Below are positions 9,733 to 19,810 of a stretch of 64,000 bases of DNA, one piece after another. The stretch lies in assembly GCA_965228545.1 (NCBI GenBank), contig OZ245822.1:1302001-1366000 (forward strand). The letters run 5' to 3'. The position numbers were made by a program, and so were the translations under genes. The notes under the pieces were generated by a model. It did not search any database. It saw only the letters and a list, made by a program, of their open reading frames with translations, and was not told the origin of the DNA. This stretch comes from HXMU1420-13 sp965228545. Lineage in GTDB: Bacteria; Bacteroidota; Rhodothermia; Balneolales; Balneolaceae. Position 1 is the stretch's first letter. Each line of letters begins with the position of its first letter.

Positions 9733-12700
9733 TTAAAATTTTAAATTAATCCCTAATGTGAAAGTTCTGGACGAAAAGTAATTATATCGTCTATCTATAC
9801 CTGGAGATAACACATCGCCATTATCAGTAGGGCGGCCACCATTATCAGTGGGACCGAAATCCTGAAGTACCGGTTCTGGGTCAACACCTGTGTATCCAGT
9901 TAATACAAATAAGTTCTGGCCACTTGCATAAACCCGTAAACTTGAAATACTATTCCATTTTGAGGTATCAAAATTGTACCCAATGGTCAAGTTGTCAAGC
10001 TTGAAGAAATCGGCTTCTTCAACATAAAGTGAGCTAAACTGTGCTGATTTGATATTATCGTCAGCATATTTAGTATTGATCAGATTGTATGAACCTTGTG
10101 AAGGAATACGTGGCTCATAGAAAGCTCTGTATGTATTTACCAAGCTATGGCCAAATGCTCCACGGAAGAAGGCATTAACATCCCAATTTTTGAATCTAAA
10201 CTGGTTAGTCCAGCCAATTTCAAAATCAGGTATACCACTACCCAACTGGGTAAAATCGCCATTCTCATCTAATGCATTGGTTTGGTTAGATAATACTTGC
10301 CCATCTCCATTTAAATCTTTCATGATAGGAACACCGAATGAATCGACTTCACCTGAGAATACTGGTCCCCAGATTATACCTATTTCTTCGCCTTCAGCAA
10401 CTCGAATCATATTCGTTCCGTTTTGACCGGGTGCACCTAAATTAGCACGCATTTCTTCAGGAACTACGTAATCTTCAAGGGTAGTGTTATACGTAGAGAA
10501 AACTAATCCAGTGTTGTAGTTCATGTCCAAATTTTGAATTACATCGTAGTTAAAACTGAATTCAAAACCTTTTGTATTCAGTTTACCAGAGTTTTCGTAG
10601 CGGCGATCGAAACCAAATACCGAAGCATCTACCGTTCTTTCAAGAATAAAATCATTTATATCTCGATTGTAAACTTCTATTGTACCAGAGAAACGTTCTC
10701 CACCAAAGTCTAGTCCAACATTTAATTCCGCTTTTTCTTCCCACTTTAGGTCAGGATTCGCTGCACGTGAAATTGGTGCGCTTGTAGCACCCGGGTTACG
10801 CGCTGATCGAGATAATCCGGATTCTCTAGGTAATGCGCCTGTAACTCCATAACCAACTCGAGCTTTCAACTGATCTAACATCGATATATCAATAAAAGAA
10901 GTTAAGTCGGTACCTACACCAACGGCAGGGAACCATCCCCATTGATTATCTTCTCCAAGTTTAGTTGATCCTTCGCGACGGATAGAAGCATTAAAGAAAA
11001 TGGAATTATCCCATGTGAAATTACCACGGAAAAACCCTGCAATGATTTTCTCATCAGGTGTTGCTGAACTTTGAAGCACAATTTGTCCAGAGGTTTCAAG
11101 ATCACCGGCTGCCTCGAGTGCATTTACGCCAAGTTCGTCATTTGGAAAGTCACCGGCCTCAATTAAAAACGTTTCACGGTTATCTTGTTGGAAACTATAA
11201 CCACCAGTTAATGTGAAATCAAGTTGATCAAAAGTATTCTGGAATGTTGAATATGCTTCAAATAATGTTGAGCGAGTATTTTCTGTAAAACGTCTTGCAA
11301 GTCCAGTTCGAGAAGAACCAGCTCCCCCACGCCAAGCATCAAATACTGAATAATATTCAGAATTCAGTAAATCTGCGGATTGGCGAGAATACATTGCATT
11401 TACAACAAAATCATCGGTTACATTGTATTGTGCTGCAGTTGAAAAGAGCACTTCTTTCGATTCACCAGTATTAGAATTTAAGTCTAAAATTGCACGTGGA
11501 TTAAAGCTATCAAAAAGACCTACTGGGTGAAAGTATCCATTATAATCAGCATAAAAGTCTTCATTTCCAATGTTTGCTTCGGAACCGAAAACAGGTGCCG
11601 TTGGATTAAATAGTACCGCATAACGTAGTGCATCACTAAAAGAGTAGTTAGCATCTCGATTAGTTAAAGAATAACTCAAATCCATCTTTAAACGATTATC
11701 TAGTGCAAAGTGAGATAAGTTAAAACGGCCATTTAGTTGCTCAAAACCTGACTCTTCAAGAATACCTTCAGAATCTCTGAAATTTAAAGACGCTCGATAA
11801 TTAGTTACTAAATTCCCACCAGATATTGCTGCATTATGAGAAGTTGAAACTGCTGTTCTTGTTACAACATCTAACCAATCTGTGCTAGCACCTAAATCAT
11901 TACTACCAGCTTCAATAAATTCACTTGAATTCATGACATCAATTGTATTCAGGATTGAACTAGTAGCTATAAATGAATCGTAAGAAAATCTGGTAACTGC
12001 TTCTCGTGAAGTGCCAGCAACATCACTACCCTTTTTGGTAGTAACAATAATTACACCAGAAGAACCACGTGTTCCGTAAATAGCCGCTGCAGAGCCATCT
12101 TTAAGAACTGTCATAGATTCAACATCACTAGGATCAATGTTATCAAGTGAACCGCCTATAACTCCATCAATTACAATTAAGGGCTCAGCATTTGCACCAA
12201 TAGTAGATATACCTCTTAAACGTATAGTTGGAGATGAATTAGGATCACCACCTCTATTATATACACTTAAGCCGGGAACTTTACCTTGAATTAACTGAAC
12301 AGGTTCGCTTACATTTCCTAGGTTAAAGTCCTCAGAATCAACTGAAGTAACCGAAGACGTAATTTCTTTTTCGTCTTGTGCACCATAACCAACTACCACC
12401 ACATCATCGAGGAATTGAATGTCTTGAGACATTTCAATGTCGATAGTGCTGCGACCATCAATTTGAACTTCTTGGGTTACATAACCGATCGAAGAAAAGA
12501 CAAGGGTTTCTGCGTCTGTGGGTACTGAGAGTGAGTAGGTACCATCTACACTTGTTGAAGTACCAATAAGTGTACCTTTTACTAATACGTTTACCGCAGG
12601 AATTCCGGTTCCGTCGGCCGCATCAGTTACTGTACCGGTAATGGTACGTCTTGATTGTGCTGAACTAGTATCCATAGCAAGAACTACAAGAACTACCCCT

Positions 12701-12768
12701 AATGTTAAACAAAGGAATGAACGAGCAATCCGTGCCAGCATCTTGGATGAAATCCAATTTTTGAGCAT
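9733..12768 (-). CDS. SusC/RagA-family TonB-dependent outer-membrane transporter
   Basis: 1011 residues. N-terminal signal peptide ending near SSAQS, CarboxypepD_reg-like domain at about 42-125 (ITGTVTDAADGTGIPAVNV), the plug with the typical DDVVVVGYG sequence and LKDGSAAAIYGTRGSSGVI, then a 22-strand barrel ending in an aromatic/basic beta-signal (FTLGINLKF). Slightly short for SusC. It takes up a large ligand together with the adjacent SusD using TonB energy. First gene of the minus-strand operon susC-susD-ASPIC2-lipoprotein-ASPIC1. The 537-bp upstream gap carries paired direct repeats that could be regulator sites. No extended N-terminal FecR-interacting (STN) domain is visible, so anti-sigma control is unlikely. 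Confidence 0.95.
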   Translation of the reverse strand: MLKNWISSKMLARIARSFLCLTLGVVLVVLAMDTSSAQSRRTITGTVTDAADGTGIPAVNVLVKGTLIGTSTSVDGTYSLSVPTDAETLVFSSIGYVTQEVQIDGRSTIDIEMSQDIQFLDDVVVVGYGAQDEKEITSSVTSVDSEDFNLGNVSEPVQLIQGKVPGLSVYNRGGDPNSSPTIRLRGISTIGANAEPLIVIDGVIGGSLDNIDPSDVESMTVLKDGSAAAIYGTRGSSGVIIVTTKKGSDVAGTSREAVTRFSYDSFIATSSILNTIDVMNSSEFIEAGSNDLGASTDWLDVVTRTAVSTSHNAAISGGNLVTNYRASLNFRDSEGILEESGFEQLNGRFNLSHFALDNRLKMDLSYSLTNRDANYSFSDALRYAVLFNPTAPVFGSEANIGNEDFYADYNGYFHPVGLFDSFNPRAILDLNSNTGESKEVLFSTAAQYNVTDDFVVNAMYSRQSADLLNSEYYSVFDAWRGGAGSSRTGLARRFTENTRSTLFEAYSTFQNTFDQLDFTLTGGYSFQQDNRETFLIEAGDFPNDELGVNALEAAGDLETSGQIVLQSSATPDEKIIAGFFRGNFTWDNSIFFNASIRREGSTKLGEDNQWGWFPAVGVGTDLTSFIDISMLDQLKARVGYGVTGALPRESGLSRSARNPGATSAPISRAANPDLKWEEKAELNVGLDFGGERFSGTIEVYNRDINDFILERTVDASVFGFDRRYENSGKLNTKGFEFSFNYDVIQNLDMNYNTGLVFSTYNTTLEDYVVPEEMRANLGAPGQNGTNMIRVAEGEEIGIIWGPVFSGEVDSFGVPIMKDLNGDGQVLSNQTNALDENGDFTQLGSGIPDFEIGWTNQFRFKNWDVNAFFRGAFGHSLVNTYRAFYEPRIPSQGSYNLINTKYADDNIKSAQFSSLYVEEADFFKLDNLTIGYNFDTSKWNSISSLRVYASGQNLFVLTGYTGVDPEPVLQDFGPTDNGGRPTDNGDVLSPGIDRRYNYFSSRTFTLGINLKF

Positions 12769-13305
12769 AACTAAGAATTTTGATTATAGGTTAGATTGAG
12801 AGGAGACAAGCAAGCTATGCGTGTAATCGCTTCCATAAACGCATCGTAGCGCTTCCATCGATGACTGGTTTATTGATTACATAGATGACCATAGTGAGTT
12901 TTCCTGACTCCGTGTAAAAAAATGTGCATACTTCAAGTAAATAGCAACATGAAATAAATTCGTGTAATTCTGGGATTTTTTCTCAAATGCTTCACTTAGA
13001 AACCCCATTTGAATATTTCTAGATGATTAATCAATAGTGGGCCGGAATACATTTAACTTGAAACTCTGAAATTGAGAGCATCGAATTAAAATATTTTTAA
13101 CGACTTGCCGATTATTCCATTAGGTTAAATAAGTACACTATATGTAGAGTCTTTGATAAAAAAGAATCTCACTTATTTCACTGATTCATGCAATCTAAAA
13201 GCAATGATATGCTCAATTAAACAGATTTAGACTGAATCTATTGGGAATTTTTCCAAAACAGAAAAAATCAGCCTATTTAATTGTAAGTACTTAACTTACA
13301 CCCGA
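12769..13305. promoter_or_regulatory. susC upstream region with paired direct repeats
   Basis: No gene seen. Nine-base direct repeat CGCTTCCAT at 12828-12836 and 12850-12858, exactly 22 bp apart (two helical turns), 60-90 bp before the susC start. On the coding strand this reads ATGGAAGCG twice; GGAAGCG is also one half of the LacI-type operator at 61293. At 13282-13300 lies a perfect TGTAAGT/ACTTACA hairpin just after the haloperoxidase-like gene, a possible weak terminator lacking an immediate T run. I found no convincing Bacteroidota-type -7 box. Confidence 0.4.
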
Positions 13306-14658
13306 TCAATCATTGTCTGCTATTGGCTCATTTCCAAGGGTGATCTGGCTAGTAACAAAAGATCCTACTCCCTGCCCTTGGGTGATCCCATGTTCAGCTG
13401 CCATTCGATAGTGAATTCCGCCATAGAGCCTGCTAACGGCTGCTTCATCAGATGCTTCAATAAAAGAGTTAAAGGTGCGTACAGGCAATCCATACTTCAA
13501 TTCTGTGGTATCTTCGAAATAGAAATTATCACCAAATAGATGAGTTAATGCTTCTGCAGCAGCCCGGGAAATTACGCTATGGCCACTGGTATATTCAGGA
13601 AAAGGAGGTGTTTGAAGTAGTGGAACCCATTCCGCATCAATGTGCTTGTTAATCACAGTTTCAGGGCGAATTAAATTACTGCGGAATTTTTCGTCCCATG
13701 AACTTATAAATCCGTCGAACAAAGCAATAGAAGTAAGTGCATAGGTTTCGGCTGAACGCGCCCAATCTGCATTTTCCGACTGAGCTGCGATACCCGCTAT
13801 CCCCATCCAATGCCCTCCTGGCGTAAGTTTTTTGATAGAAAACATAAAATGCCCTCTTAATTGCATGGCAAATGGATTACAATCCCAGAACTTGGCAATT
13901 TCGATTTGTTCGTCGGTCAGATTATTTCCTATTTCGTACACTTCATACGTCTGCTGATAAAACTCTGATCCTTCTTCTAAACTAAATGGCACGGGCGGCT
14001 CCGGCTTAAACTGATCGGCGCTTGTCATTACAAAAGGTCGAATTTTATTCCAGCTGGGCTCTATGGCGTCCATATAGGCGGGTGGAGTGGGAATCCATCG
14101 TCCGGGTTCGTCGGTAACGGGGAATTTCTCGGTACCTCTGGTTTCTTTGTAATTATCAGTATTCAGATAGGCAATCACATGCTCGGCTACCTGATCGCCG
14201 TAGTTCTTGGAAGCTTCGAGCTGTTTTTTGGATAATCCATTCGAGCGAAGTTGTTGGTAAACAGAATCGCGATAGCTATCCAGCATTTCGGTAGAAAAGA
14301 GCAACTCATCCCCTACCCGAAAAAGTGCATGTAAACTTGCCAATTCTAATACAACCTCTTCATTCTGATTAGCCGGTCCTTCTGTAAACTCATTTATTTG
14401 TCCACCCAGACTTCGATATTCGGGCATATTAAGTGCCATTACTTCGTATGCAGCAATAGATACATAACCGTGTACTCTACTGGCAACCGGTGGCGAGAAA
14501 ATATCGTGCACCATGATGTCGGTGATTTGCTCCATTGCATTATGAAGTAATGTTGGATCGGTGGCTCCCGCCTCTTCAGGGGATTTTATCTCCTCACATC
14601 CTGTAAATCCAATCCATACTAAAAGTGCAAGTGCAACTGAAATTCGTAAGCTCTTCAT
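13306..14658 (-). CDS. Vanadium-dependent haloperoxidase/PAP2-like lipoprotein
   Basis: 450 residues with a lipoprotein signal (IGFTGC, Cys 21). The vanadate/phosphate pocket signature of the haloperoxidase/PAP2 superfamily is complete: K324 and R331-P332 in KFRSNLIRP, the SGH triad at 358-360 in EYTSGHS, and R410 with catalytic His416 in SRLYGGIHY. The enzyme could be a halide-oxidising peroxidase or a phosphatase; sequence alone cannot decide. It lies 15 bp downstream of an ASPIC/VCBS gene on the same strand, so it is probably co-transcribed with it; the family pair (ASPIC/VCBS with haloperoxidase-like) is often seen in marine Bacteroidota. Likely periplasmic or surface located. Confidence 0.88.
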   Translation of the reverse strand: MKSLRISVALALLVWIGFTGCEEIKSPEEAGATDPTLLHNAMEQITDIMVHDIFSPPVASRVHGYVSIAAYEVMALNMPEYRSLGGQINEFTEGPANQNEEVVLELASLHALFRVGDELLFSTEMLDSYRDSVYQQLRSNGLSKKQLEASKNYGDQVAEHVIAYLNTDNYKETRGTEKFPVTDEPGRWIPTPPAYMDAIEPSWNKIRPFVMTSADQFKPEPPVPFSLEEGSEFYQQTYEVYEIGNNLTDEQIEIAKFWDCNPFAMQLRGHFMFSIKKLTPGGHWMGIAGIAAQSENADWARSAETYALTSIALFDGFISSWDEKFRSNLIRPETVINKHIDAEWVPLLQTPPFPEYTSGHSVISRAAAEALTHLFGDNFYFEDTTELKYGLPVRTFNSFIEASDEAAVSRLYGGIHYRMAAEHGITQGQGVGSFVTSQITLGNEPIADND

Positions 14659-14673
14659 TTCTATTTGATTCTA

Positions 14674-17600
14674 CTATTTAGGCGGGTTGATGCTTAGTAT
14701 AACGAGTTCTCCATCATTTTGCGATACCAAAACACCCATTCGCCCCTCGCCGAGTTGTATAGGTTTAACATCCCTGATTTGCTTTCGCTGATATTCTCCC
14801 AACTGTTCGAAAGGCATAGTTTTGAACGAAAAAACAAAATCTGCATCCTGCAAAAGTACCGTTCCGTAGTTAGCGTCGTATTGGCCCAAAAACGGTCGTA
14901 CTCCATAAAAATTTCCGTTTATATATAGGTCTTTTGTTCCGTCGTTATTAAAATCGTGCGTAAGTGTGGAGTACATGGGCGCCATTTGCGCATCAATAGT
15001 AAGTTTATGGATTTTAAAACCCATTCCATCGGTGTTTTCAAGTAGTACACTTTCGAACATCACCGCTTTTTTCTGAATGGATGAATCTAATTTTGATGCC
15101 GAAAACCAATCCTGAACGGTAAAATCAGAAACAGCTTCGTAACTGTTAAAATCTTTACGAAGTCCGGGAAGTTGCTCAAATAACTCATCCACTAATGCAA
15201 GAGGATATTCTTTTTGCCCATTGGTATAAGCGACAATAGGATCCGCTTTTTGGTCGTCATTAAAATCGTTGAGATATAATTTTACCGGTTCATTTTCCGA
15301 TGCCTTCAGATAAGAATTCAATCCCAAATTCCCTGCAATGATATCCAAATCTCCATCACCATCTATATCGGAAAAATCCAACAAATTCCACCATCCCTCT
15401 GTGCCGCCCAAGCCCGCTGCAACGGTAACTTCTTCGAAGATGGTACTGATGGTATCCGCAGAAGCTACTTCACTTAGAATATTCGAAAATACTTTGATTG
15501 GCATCCACTCTCCGGCTATAACTAAGTCCACATCGCCATCTTCATCGGCATCCAACCATCCGGCATCTGTAACCATCCCCACATTTCGGAGTTGAGGTGC
15601 TATGATGTCGGTGACATCCGTAAAATTACCTCGGCCATCATTTTGTAGCAGAAAACTAACAGGATCTAATCCATACAGCCTAGGAACACTTAATCCTCCA
15701 ATAAAAAGATCCTGATCTCCATCGTTATCGAAGTCGCCATTGGTTACTACCGACGAGTTTGCATACATCGCCGGAAAAGTTTGGGAATACACAAAGGTGC
15801 CATCACCACGGTTCAAGTATAACCGATCGAGTAGCTCACGAAACTGCCCTACAACTTGTCCGCCTCCGCTAGTTACCAATAAATCCGGAAATGCATCTCC
15901 ATTTGCATCGAAAAAGAGAGCGTCGGTGTCTTCGTTAAATCGATCCTCAAATAATTCAGGATTGTTTTTCTTTTTGAATGTGCCGTCCTCAGTTTGCAAC
16001 CAAATTTCACCGGTCTGCAATGCCGCATTTCCAATAAAGAAGTCTTCTAAGCCGTCATTATTAACATCTGAAACGGCAATAGGCGGACCTAAGGTCGACA
16101 GTTTGTGAGGAATCAACCGTTCATTATCGAAATCGAGAAACTCGTTTTCGGTGTGTTTGAAATTCACACCTACCTGCCCTCTGATGTCTGAAAAAAGAGC
16201 TTTGGTATTGTTTTTATTGTGATAGGTGTACGAATCTCTGGCAAATGCCTGATCTAAATGAATGAGAGTATTGGCGCTATTATTAGTTAAAAGCTGCGTG
16301 CGATCATCCGGCCAGATTACACGAATAGAATCAATCATATCAATTTCACCTAATCCAAGATGCAAAACATGACTCATCGACGATTGAAAACCGCGCACCG
16401 GAGATTGCTCTAGAACAAATCGACTTTCCTGTGCATACACCCAAACTTTTGCTCCAATTCCTGATGTATTTTCATCATCTCCCATCAAATGGAACTGCAC
16501 ATAATTAGAGCTTTGATCTTCTGAATTGGTATCGTTTCTGTAGATGAAAGCAGGTTGGTTTACATTATTCACGATCAAATCCAGATCGCCGTCGTTATCC
16601 AGATCGGTGTAAGTAGCTCCATTAGAATAGCTCTTGTCGCCCAAGCCCCATTCGGTGGACAAATCGGTAAAGGTTAAGTCGGTATTATTTTTGAAAACCG
16701 CGTTAGGGATTTTCAATTCCGGCATTCGCTGTACCAACTTTAGGTTTTCCGGATCAACGCCTTGCTGCAATGATAATTGAACATCTGAACCGGATATGTA
16801 TTTAATGTAGTCCAGATCGTTAGGGCGACGAAAAATTCCATTCGCTATGTAGAAGTCGCGATATCCATCATTATCAAGATCGGCCAGAAGTCCACTCCAG
16901 CTCCAATCGGTGGCTTCAATACCTGCCAAATACCCAATCTCGCTGAATAAGGGCATTCCTGAAGACGTAATTCCTTGATTAACCTGCAGCATATTTCGCG
17001 AGTATTGCGGATAGTACCCATAACTTTCCTTGATGCGCGCAACCTGATAGGTATCGCCGCCTCCAGATTTTCGCAGGATTTCTTCCTCATAAGGCAACAT
17101 ATCGGTGGTGGCAATATCCGATTTTCCATCATTGTTGATGTCGGCAATATCTACACTCATCGTAAACTGACTGGTATGCTGAACCATTTCGCGTATCGAC
17201 TCAGAAAAAGTTCCATTTTGATTGTTGATGTATAGATAATCGTCTTCGTGAAAATCGTTCGCCACATAAATATCCGGCCAGCCATCTTCATTGATGTCGC
17301 TTATAGTTACTCCCAGCCCAAAACCTAGAGCACTACTAAAAATGCCTGCGTCTTCACTAACATCAGTAAATGAATCACCATCATTGCGAAACAGTTTATC
17401 TCCTGATTTTGGATCGATGCGTTCGCGGGATTCAATAGGCGCATAACTGTAAATCGAATGCACGGAGTGATTCAACAAAAACATATCGAGATCGCCATCT
17501 TTATCGTAATCAAAAAAAGCAGATTGCACCGAATACCCTTCAAAACCTAATCCAAAAGCCTCCGCTTGTTCAGAAAAAGTACCATCTTGATTATTGATAA

Positions 17601-18036
17601 AGAGCTGATTTTGTCCGGTTCTGCTCAGATAGTTTACATTACTCACATAAATATCGAGCCAGCCATCGCCATTAACATCGGCCATAGATACACCTGTACT
17701 CCAACTTCCGGGTTGGTGAATGATACCCGCCGATTCTGTGGCATCATCGAATTGAAAATTGCCTGAATTTATGTACAGCTTATTCTCATTTTGATTGGAG
17801 GTAAAGAAGAGATCATCCAGTCCATCATTATTGAGATCCCCCGCGGCAACTCCCCCACCATTGTAGTAATACAAGTAGTTCAAAAAGTTGAAGGTGGTGT
17901 CTTCGACCAGCGTATTTTCAAAATCGACGCCAGATTTCGAAGCTGATATTCTTTCGAAACGGGTATTATTGGAACATGCGGAGAGCAATAACATCAAGGC
18001 TGCTCCAAAAACCGGCAGCATCTTGTATTTATGCAT
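14674..18036 (-). CDS. ASPIC/UnbV-VCBS repeat lipoprotein (third paralogue)
   Basis: About 1120 residues. An ATG at 18099 exists, but the ATG at 18036 gives a standard lipoprotein signal (ALMLLLSAC), so that start is preferred. VCBS/FG-GAP repeats with many DxDxDG loops (DLNNDGLDD, DYDKDGDLD, DLDNDGDLD), ASPIC/UnbV at about residues 490-580 (RGFQSSMSHVLHLGLGEI), more repeats to the C-terminus. It is the same architecture as the two upstream-operon proteins but only moderately similar to them, and not part of their near-identical cassette. It precedes the haloperoxidase-like gene by 15 bp and follows the DUF3078 gene. Function unknown. Confidence 0.85.
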   Translation of the reverse strand: MHKYKMLPVFGAALMLLLSACSNNTRFERISASKSGVDFENTLVEDTTFNFLNYLYYYNGGGVAAGDLNNDGLDDLFFTSNQNENKLYINSGNFQFDDATESAGIIHQPGSWSTGVSMADVNGDGWLDIYVSNVNYLSRTGQNQLFINNQDGTFSEQAEAFGLGFEGYSVQSAFFDYDKDGDLDMFLLNHSVHSIYSYAPIESRERIDPKSGDKLFRNDGDSFTDVSEDAGIFSSALGFGLGVTISDINEDGWPDIYVANDFHEDDYLYINNQNGTFSESIREMVQHTSQFTMSVDIADINNDGKSDIATTDMLPYEEEILRKSGGGDTYQVARIKESYGYYPQYSRNMLQVNQGITSSGMPLFSEIGYLAGIEATDWSWSGLLADLDNDGYRDFYIANGIFRRPNDLDYIKYISGSDVQLSLQQGVDPENLKLVQRMPELKIPNAVFKNNTDLTFTDLSTEWGLGDKSYSNGATYTDLDNDGDLDLIVNNVNQPAFIYRNDTNSEDQSSNYVQFHLMGDDENTSGIGAKVWVYAQESRFVLEQSPVRGFQSSMSHVLHLGLGEIDMIDSIRVIWPDDRTQLLTNNSANTLIHLDQAFARDSYTYHNKNNTKALFSDIRGQVGVNFKHTENEFLDFDNERLIPHKLSTLGPPIAVSDVNNDGLEDFFIGNAALQTGEIWLQTEDGTFKKKNNPELFEDRFNEDTDALFFDANGDAFPDLLVTSGGGQVVGQFRELLDRLYLNRGDGTFVYSQTFPAMYANSSVVTNGDFDNDGDQDLFIGGLSVPRLYGLDPVSFLLQNDGRGNFTDVTDIIAPQLRNVGMVTDAGWLDADEDGDVDLVIAGEWMPIKVFSNILSEVASADTISTIFEEVTVAAGLGGTEGWWNLLDFSDIDGDGDLDIIAGNLGLNSYLKASENEPVKLYLNDFNDDQKADPIVAYTNGQKEYPLALVDELFEQLPGLRKDFNSYEAVSDFTVQDWFSASKLDSSIQKKAVMFESVLLENTDGMGFKIHKLTIDAQMAPMYSTLTHDFNNDGTKDLYINGNFYGVRPFLGQYDANYGTVLLQDADFVFSFKTMPFEQLGEYQRKQIRDVKPIQLGEGRMGVLVSQNDGELVILSINPPK

Positions 18037-18112
18037 AAAAGCGAGTTTAAAAGTGTTGGCTGTCTGAAATTCGACTATGAAAATAGGAATTGACAGCAAT
18101 AAAAGAAGCGAT

Positions 18113-19099
18113 CTATAACAGTTTAATAATCAAGCCAACAGCGATGGTTTGCCTCATTTGCAGTTTGGAGGTTACATCATCGTCGTACATCAGCTCAAAT
18201 TGTAAAATGGTAGACAAAAAACTGTTTAGCTTACCGGATAAAGCGTTTCTGAAAATAACGTCTGTCCGCCGAACGGGGAGTAATAAATTAGTAAAGGTGC
18301 TTAATTCGGTAGTGTAATTGAATGTTTTCGCGAAAGATTTATCCCAGTTAATCGAAATGGTAAAACCGCCCTCAGAACGCATATTTTCGTCTTCATTTAA
18401 TCCATAATACTGCCCTAAGCTATCTACGCTCACAAAGGTTTGTTTTAAACCTAAACCGGTTTGCACCGAGAAATAATCGTCCGGTTGATACGATAAACCG
18501 ATCGATTCGGTGAGATATCCGGGAGCCATGAAATCGGAAACAACTTGCTCGTTATCCTCATCGAAGCCATCCACAAACTGTGTTCTAAAATCTATCTCGG
18601 CAAATGTACTTAGTTGATAAGAACCCAAAAAGTAATCAAGTTTATACCTCAGGTTGATTAAATCCGCTGTTTTCTTTGACCCTTCGCCATCCAGCCAAGT
18701 TTGACCGTATTGTAAATTTACACGAAACGTGTTCGAAAACGAGGCCCCGGAGTATTTAAACCGAGCCAGCGTTGATGCAGTAGTTGCAATCGTATTTACC
18801 CCACCCTGACTCCAATTTCTGTAACTCGCCTGATTTCCATTGATGTTGAGATTCCACGTTTTTGTCCAAGGATTGGGCTTTTGTACCTCTTCAGAAGAAT
18901 CCACTTCTACAGAAATAGTGGCTGGTTTTTCAAACTTATCAGATTGTTTGTCTAGTATTTCACGTACTTCTTTCTCGCCCGGGGTAGTTTTTTGGAAAGC
19001 ACGCACGTTTTGAGAAAACAGTGCCTGAATGAGAATAATTGATAAAAAAACCGAAATGTATCGAATAGCAGGTGTGCAAATCCCTCTACCTGAAGTCAT
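18113..19099 (-). CDS. DUF3078-family outer-membrane beta-barrel protein
   Basis: 328 residues. N-terminal hydrophobic signal (about 12-35), a charged linker, then alternating beta strands beginning with the family-typical WNLNINGNQASYRNWSQGGVN and ending in strand-like LQMRQTIAVGLIIKLL. DUF3078 proteins are predicted outer-membrane barrels of unknown function widespread in Bacteroidota. It is 76 bp upstream of the third ASPIC gene in the same direction; whether they share a transcript is not clear. Upstream is a repeat element. Confidence 0.8.
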   Translation of the reverse strand: MTSGRGICTPAIRYISVFLSIILIQALFSQNVRAFQKTTPGEKEVREILDKQSDKFEKPATISVEVDSSEEVQKPNPWTKTWNLNINGNQASYRNWSQGGVNTIATTASTLARFKYSGASFSNTFRVNLQYGQTWLDGEGSKKTADLINLRYKLDYFLGSYQLSTFAEIDFRTQFVDGFDEDNEQVVSDFMAPGYLTESIGLSYQPDDYFSVQTGLGLKQTFVSVDSLGQYYGLNEDENMRSEGGFTISINWDKSFAKTFNYTTELSTFTNLLLPVRRTDVIFRNALSGKLNSFLSTILQFELMYDDDVTSKLQMRQTIAVGLIIKLL

Positions 19100-19196
19100 G
19101 TAATAAGTCTGTAGAAATTGCCCTTTGTTTGAACGCTCAAATATAAGGTGCTTAACAGTTAAATGTTGCTATGCAATGTATTAATTGATGTACATT

Positions 19197-19360
19197 CACC
19201 TCACCCTGCCCTCTCCTCTAGGAGAGGGTTTTCGTTTTCTAAATTGGTAACTAGGTTCGTTACTCTATTAGTTATAGAAATAGTATCAATTCAGTTCCGA
19301 AATGGTGTTTTAAGCTCAGAAATAGTCCCCTCTCCTTGAGGAGAGGATTAGGGTGAGGTG
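19197..19360. mobile_element. MITE-like element, copy 1, with 11-bp terminal inverted repeats
   Basis: 164 bp bounded by perfect inverted ends CACCTCACCCT (19197-19207) and AGGGTGAGGTG (19350-19360). Each end carries an inner hairpin: CCCTCTCCT/AGGAGAGGG at 19209-19228 and CCTCTCC/GGAGAGG at about 19328-19346. The right end overlaps the 3' end of the DUF559 gene, so the element supplies that gene's last residues and stop codon. A diverged copy lies at 19811-19960 in the same orientation. No transposase is inside. Confidence 0.75.
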
Positions 19361-19734
19361 ATTTCCTGTAACTTGGATTTTAATTCTTTGAGACATCCAT
19401 CCAAATCGTTTAATACTCTTTCATTTGTAAATCGTACAACGATTATCCCAATTTTATTTAATTCAGCAGTTCGAGCTTGATCTTTTTTCTGTTGATCGGG
19501 CCTTTTATGGTACTGTCCATCAATCTCAATGATTAATTGCTTTTCATGACAGTAAAAATCAGCGATAAATTCATGAATTGGGTGTTGCCTTCTGAATTTT
19601 AAGTTTTCAAATCGGCGCCCCCTAAGCTGTTGCCACATGACTTTTTCTGCTTCAGTTTGATTCGTTCTGAGCTGCTTCGCATTCCCAAAAATTTCCGAGT
19701 TTGCTCCCGCATGTAGTTTGTTTTTAAACCCCAT
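19348..19734 (-). CDS. DUF559 (Vsr/PD-(D/E)xK endonuclease-like) protein
   Basis: 128 residues, complete. Core reads ADFYCHEKQLIIEIDGQYH, matching the DUF559/Vsr-like restriction-endonuclease fold with catalytic Asp in ADFYC and the ExD pair in IIEIDG; upstream LRGRRFENLKFRRQHPI is the usual family start. These genes are commonly isolated, strand-independent, and close to short inverted repeats. Here the gene is sandwiched between two copies of a MITE-like repeat, one of which overlaps its C-terminus (final TSP and stop). It shows no link to the neighbouring polysaccharide genes and looks like an inserted passenger. Cleavage activity is predicted only by family. Confidence 0.88.
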   Translation of the reverse strand: MGFKNKLHAGANSEIFGNAKQLRTNQTEAEKVMWQQLRGRRFENLKFRRQHPIHEFIADFYCHEKQLIIEIDGQYHKRPDQQKKDQARTAELNKIGIIVVRFTNERVLNDLDGCLKELKSKLQEITSP

Positions 19735-19810
19735 ATCTCCATCACTTTTTTTCTAATAAATGGAATGATTATGACAACTACCAATGAAGTGTAATCGTGC
19801 GAAATTTTTA

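Noticed and set aside
12769..13305. Bacteroidota -7 box (TAnnTTTG) for susC
   Set aside because: No convincing match on the coding strand at a suitable distance.
19197..19228. Transcription terminator reading of the CCCTCTCCT/AGGAGAGGG hairpin
   Set aside because: It is part of the repeated element with matching inverted ends at both sides and in the second copy, so a mobile-repeat reading fits better; a side role as terminator is possible.
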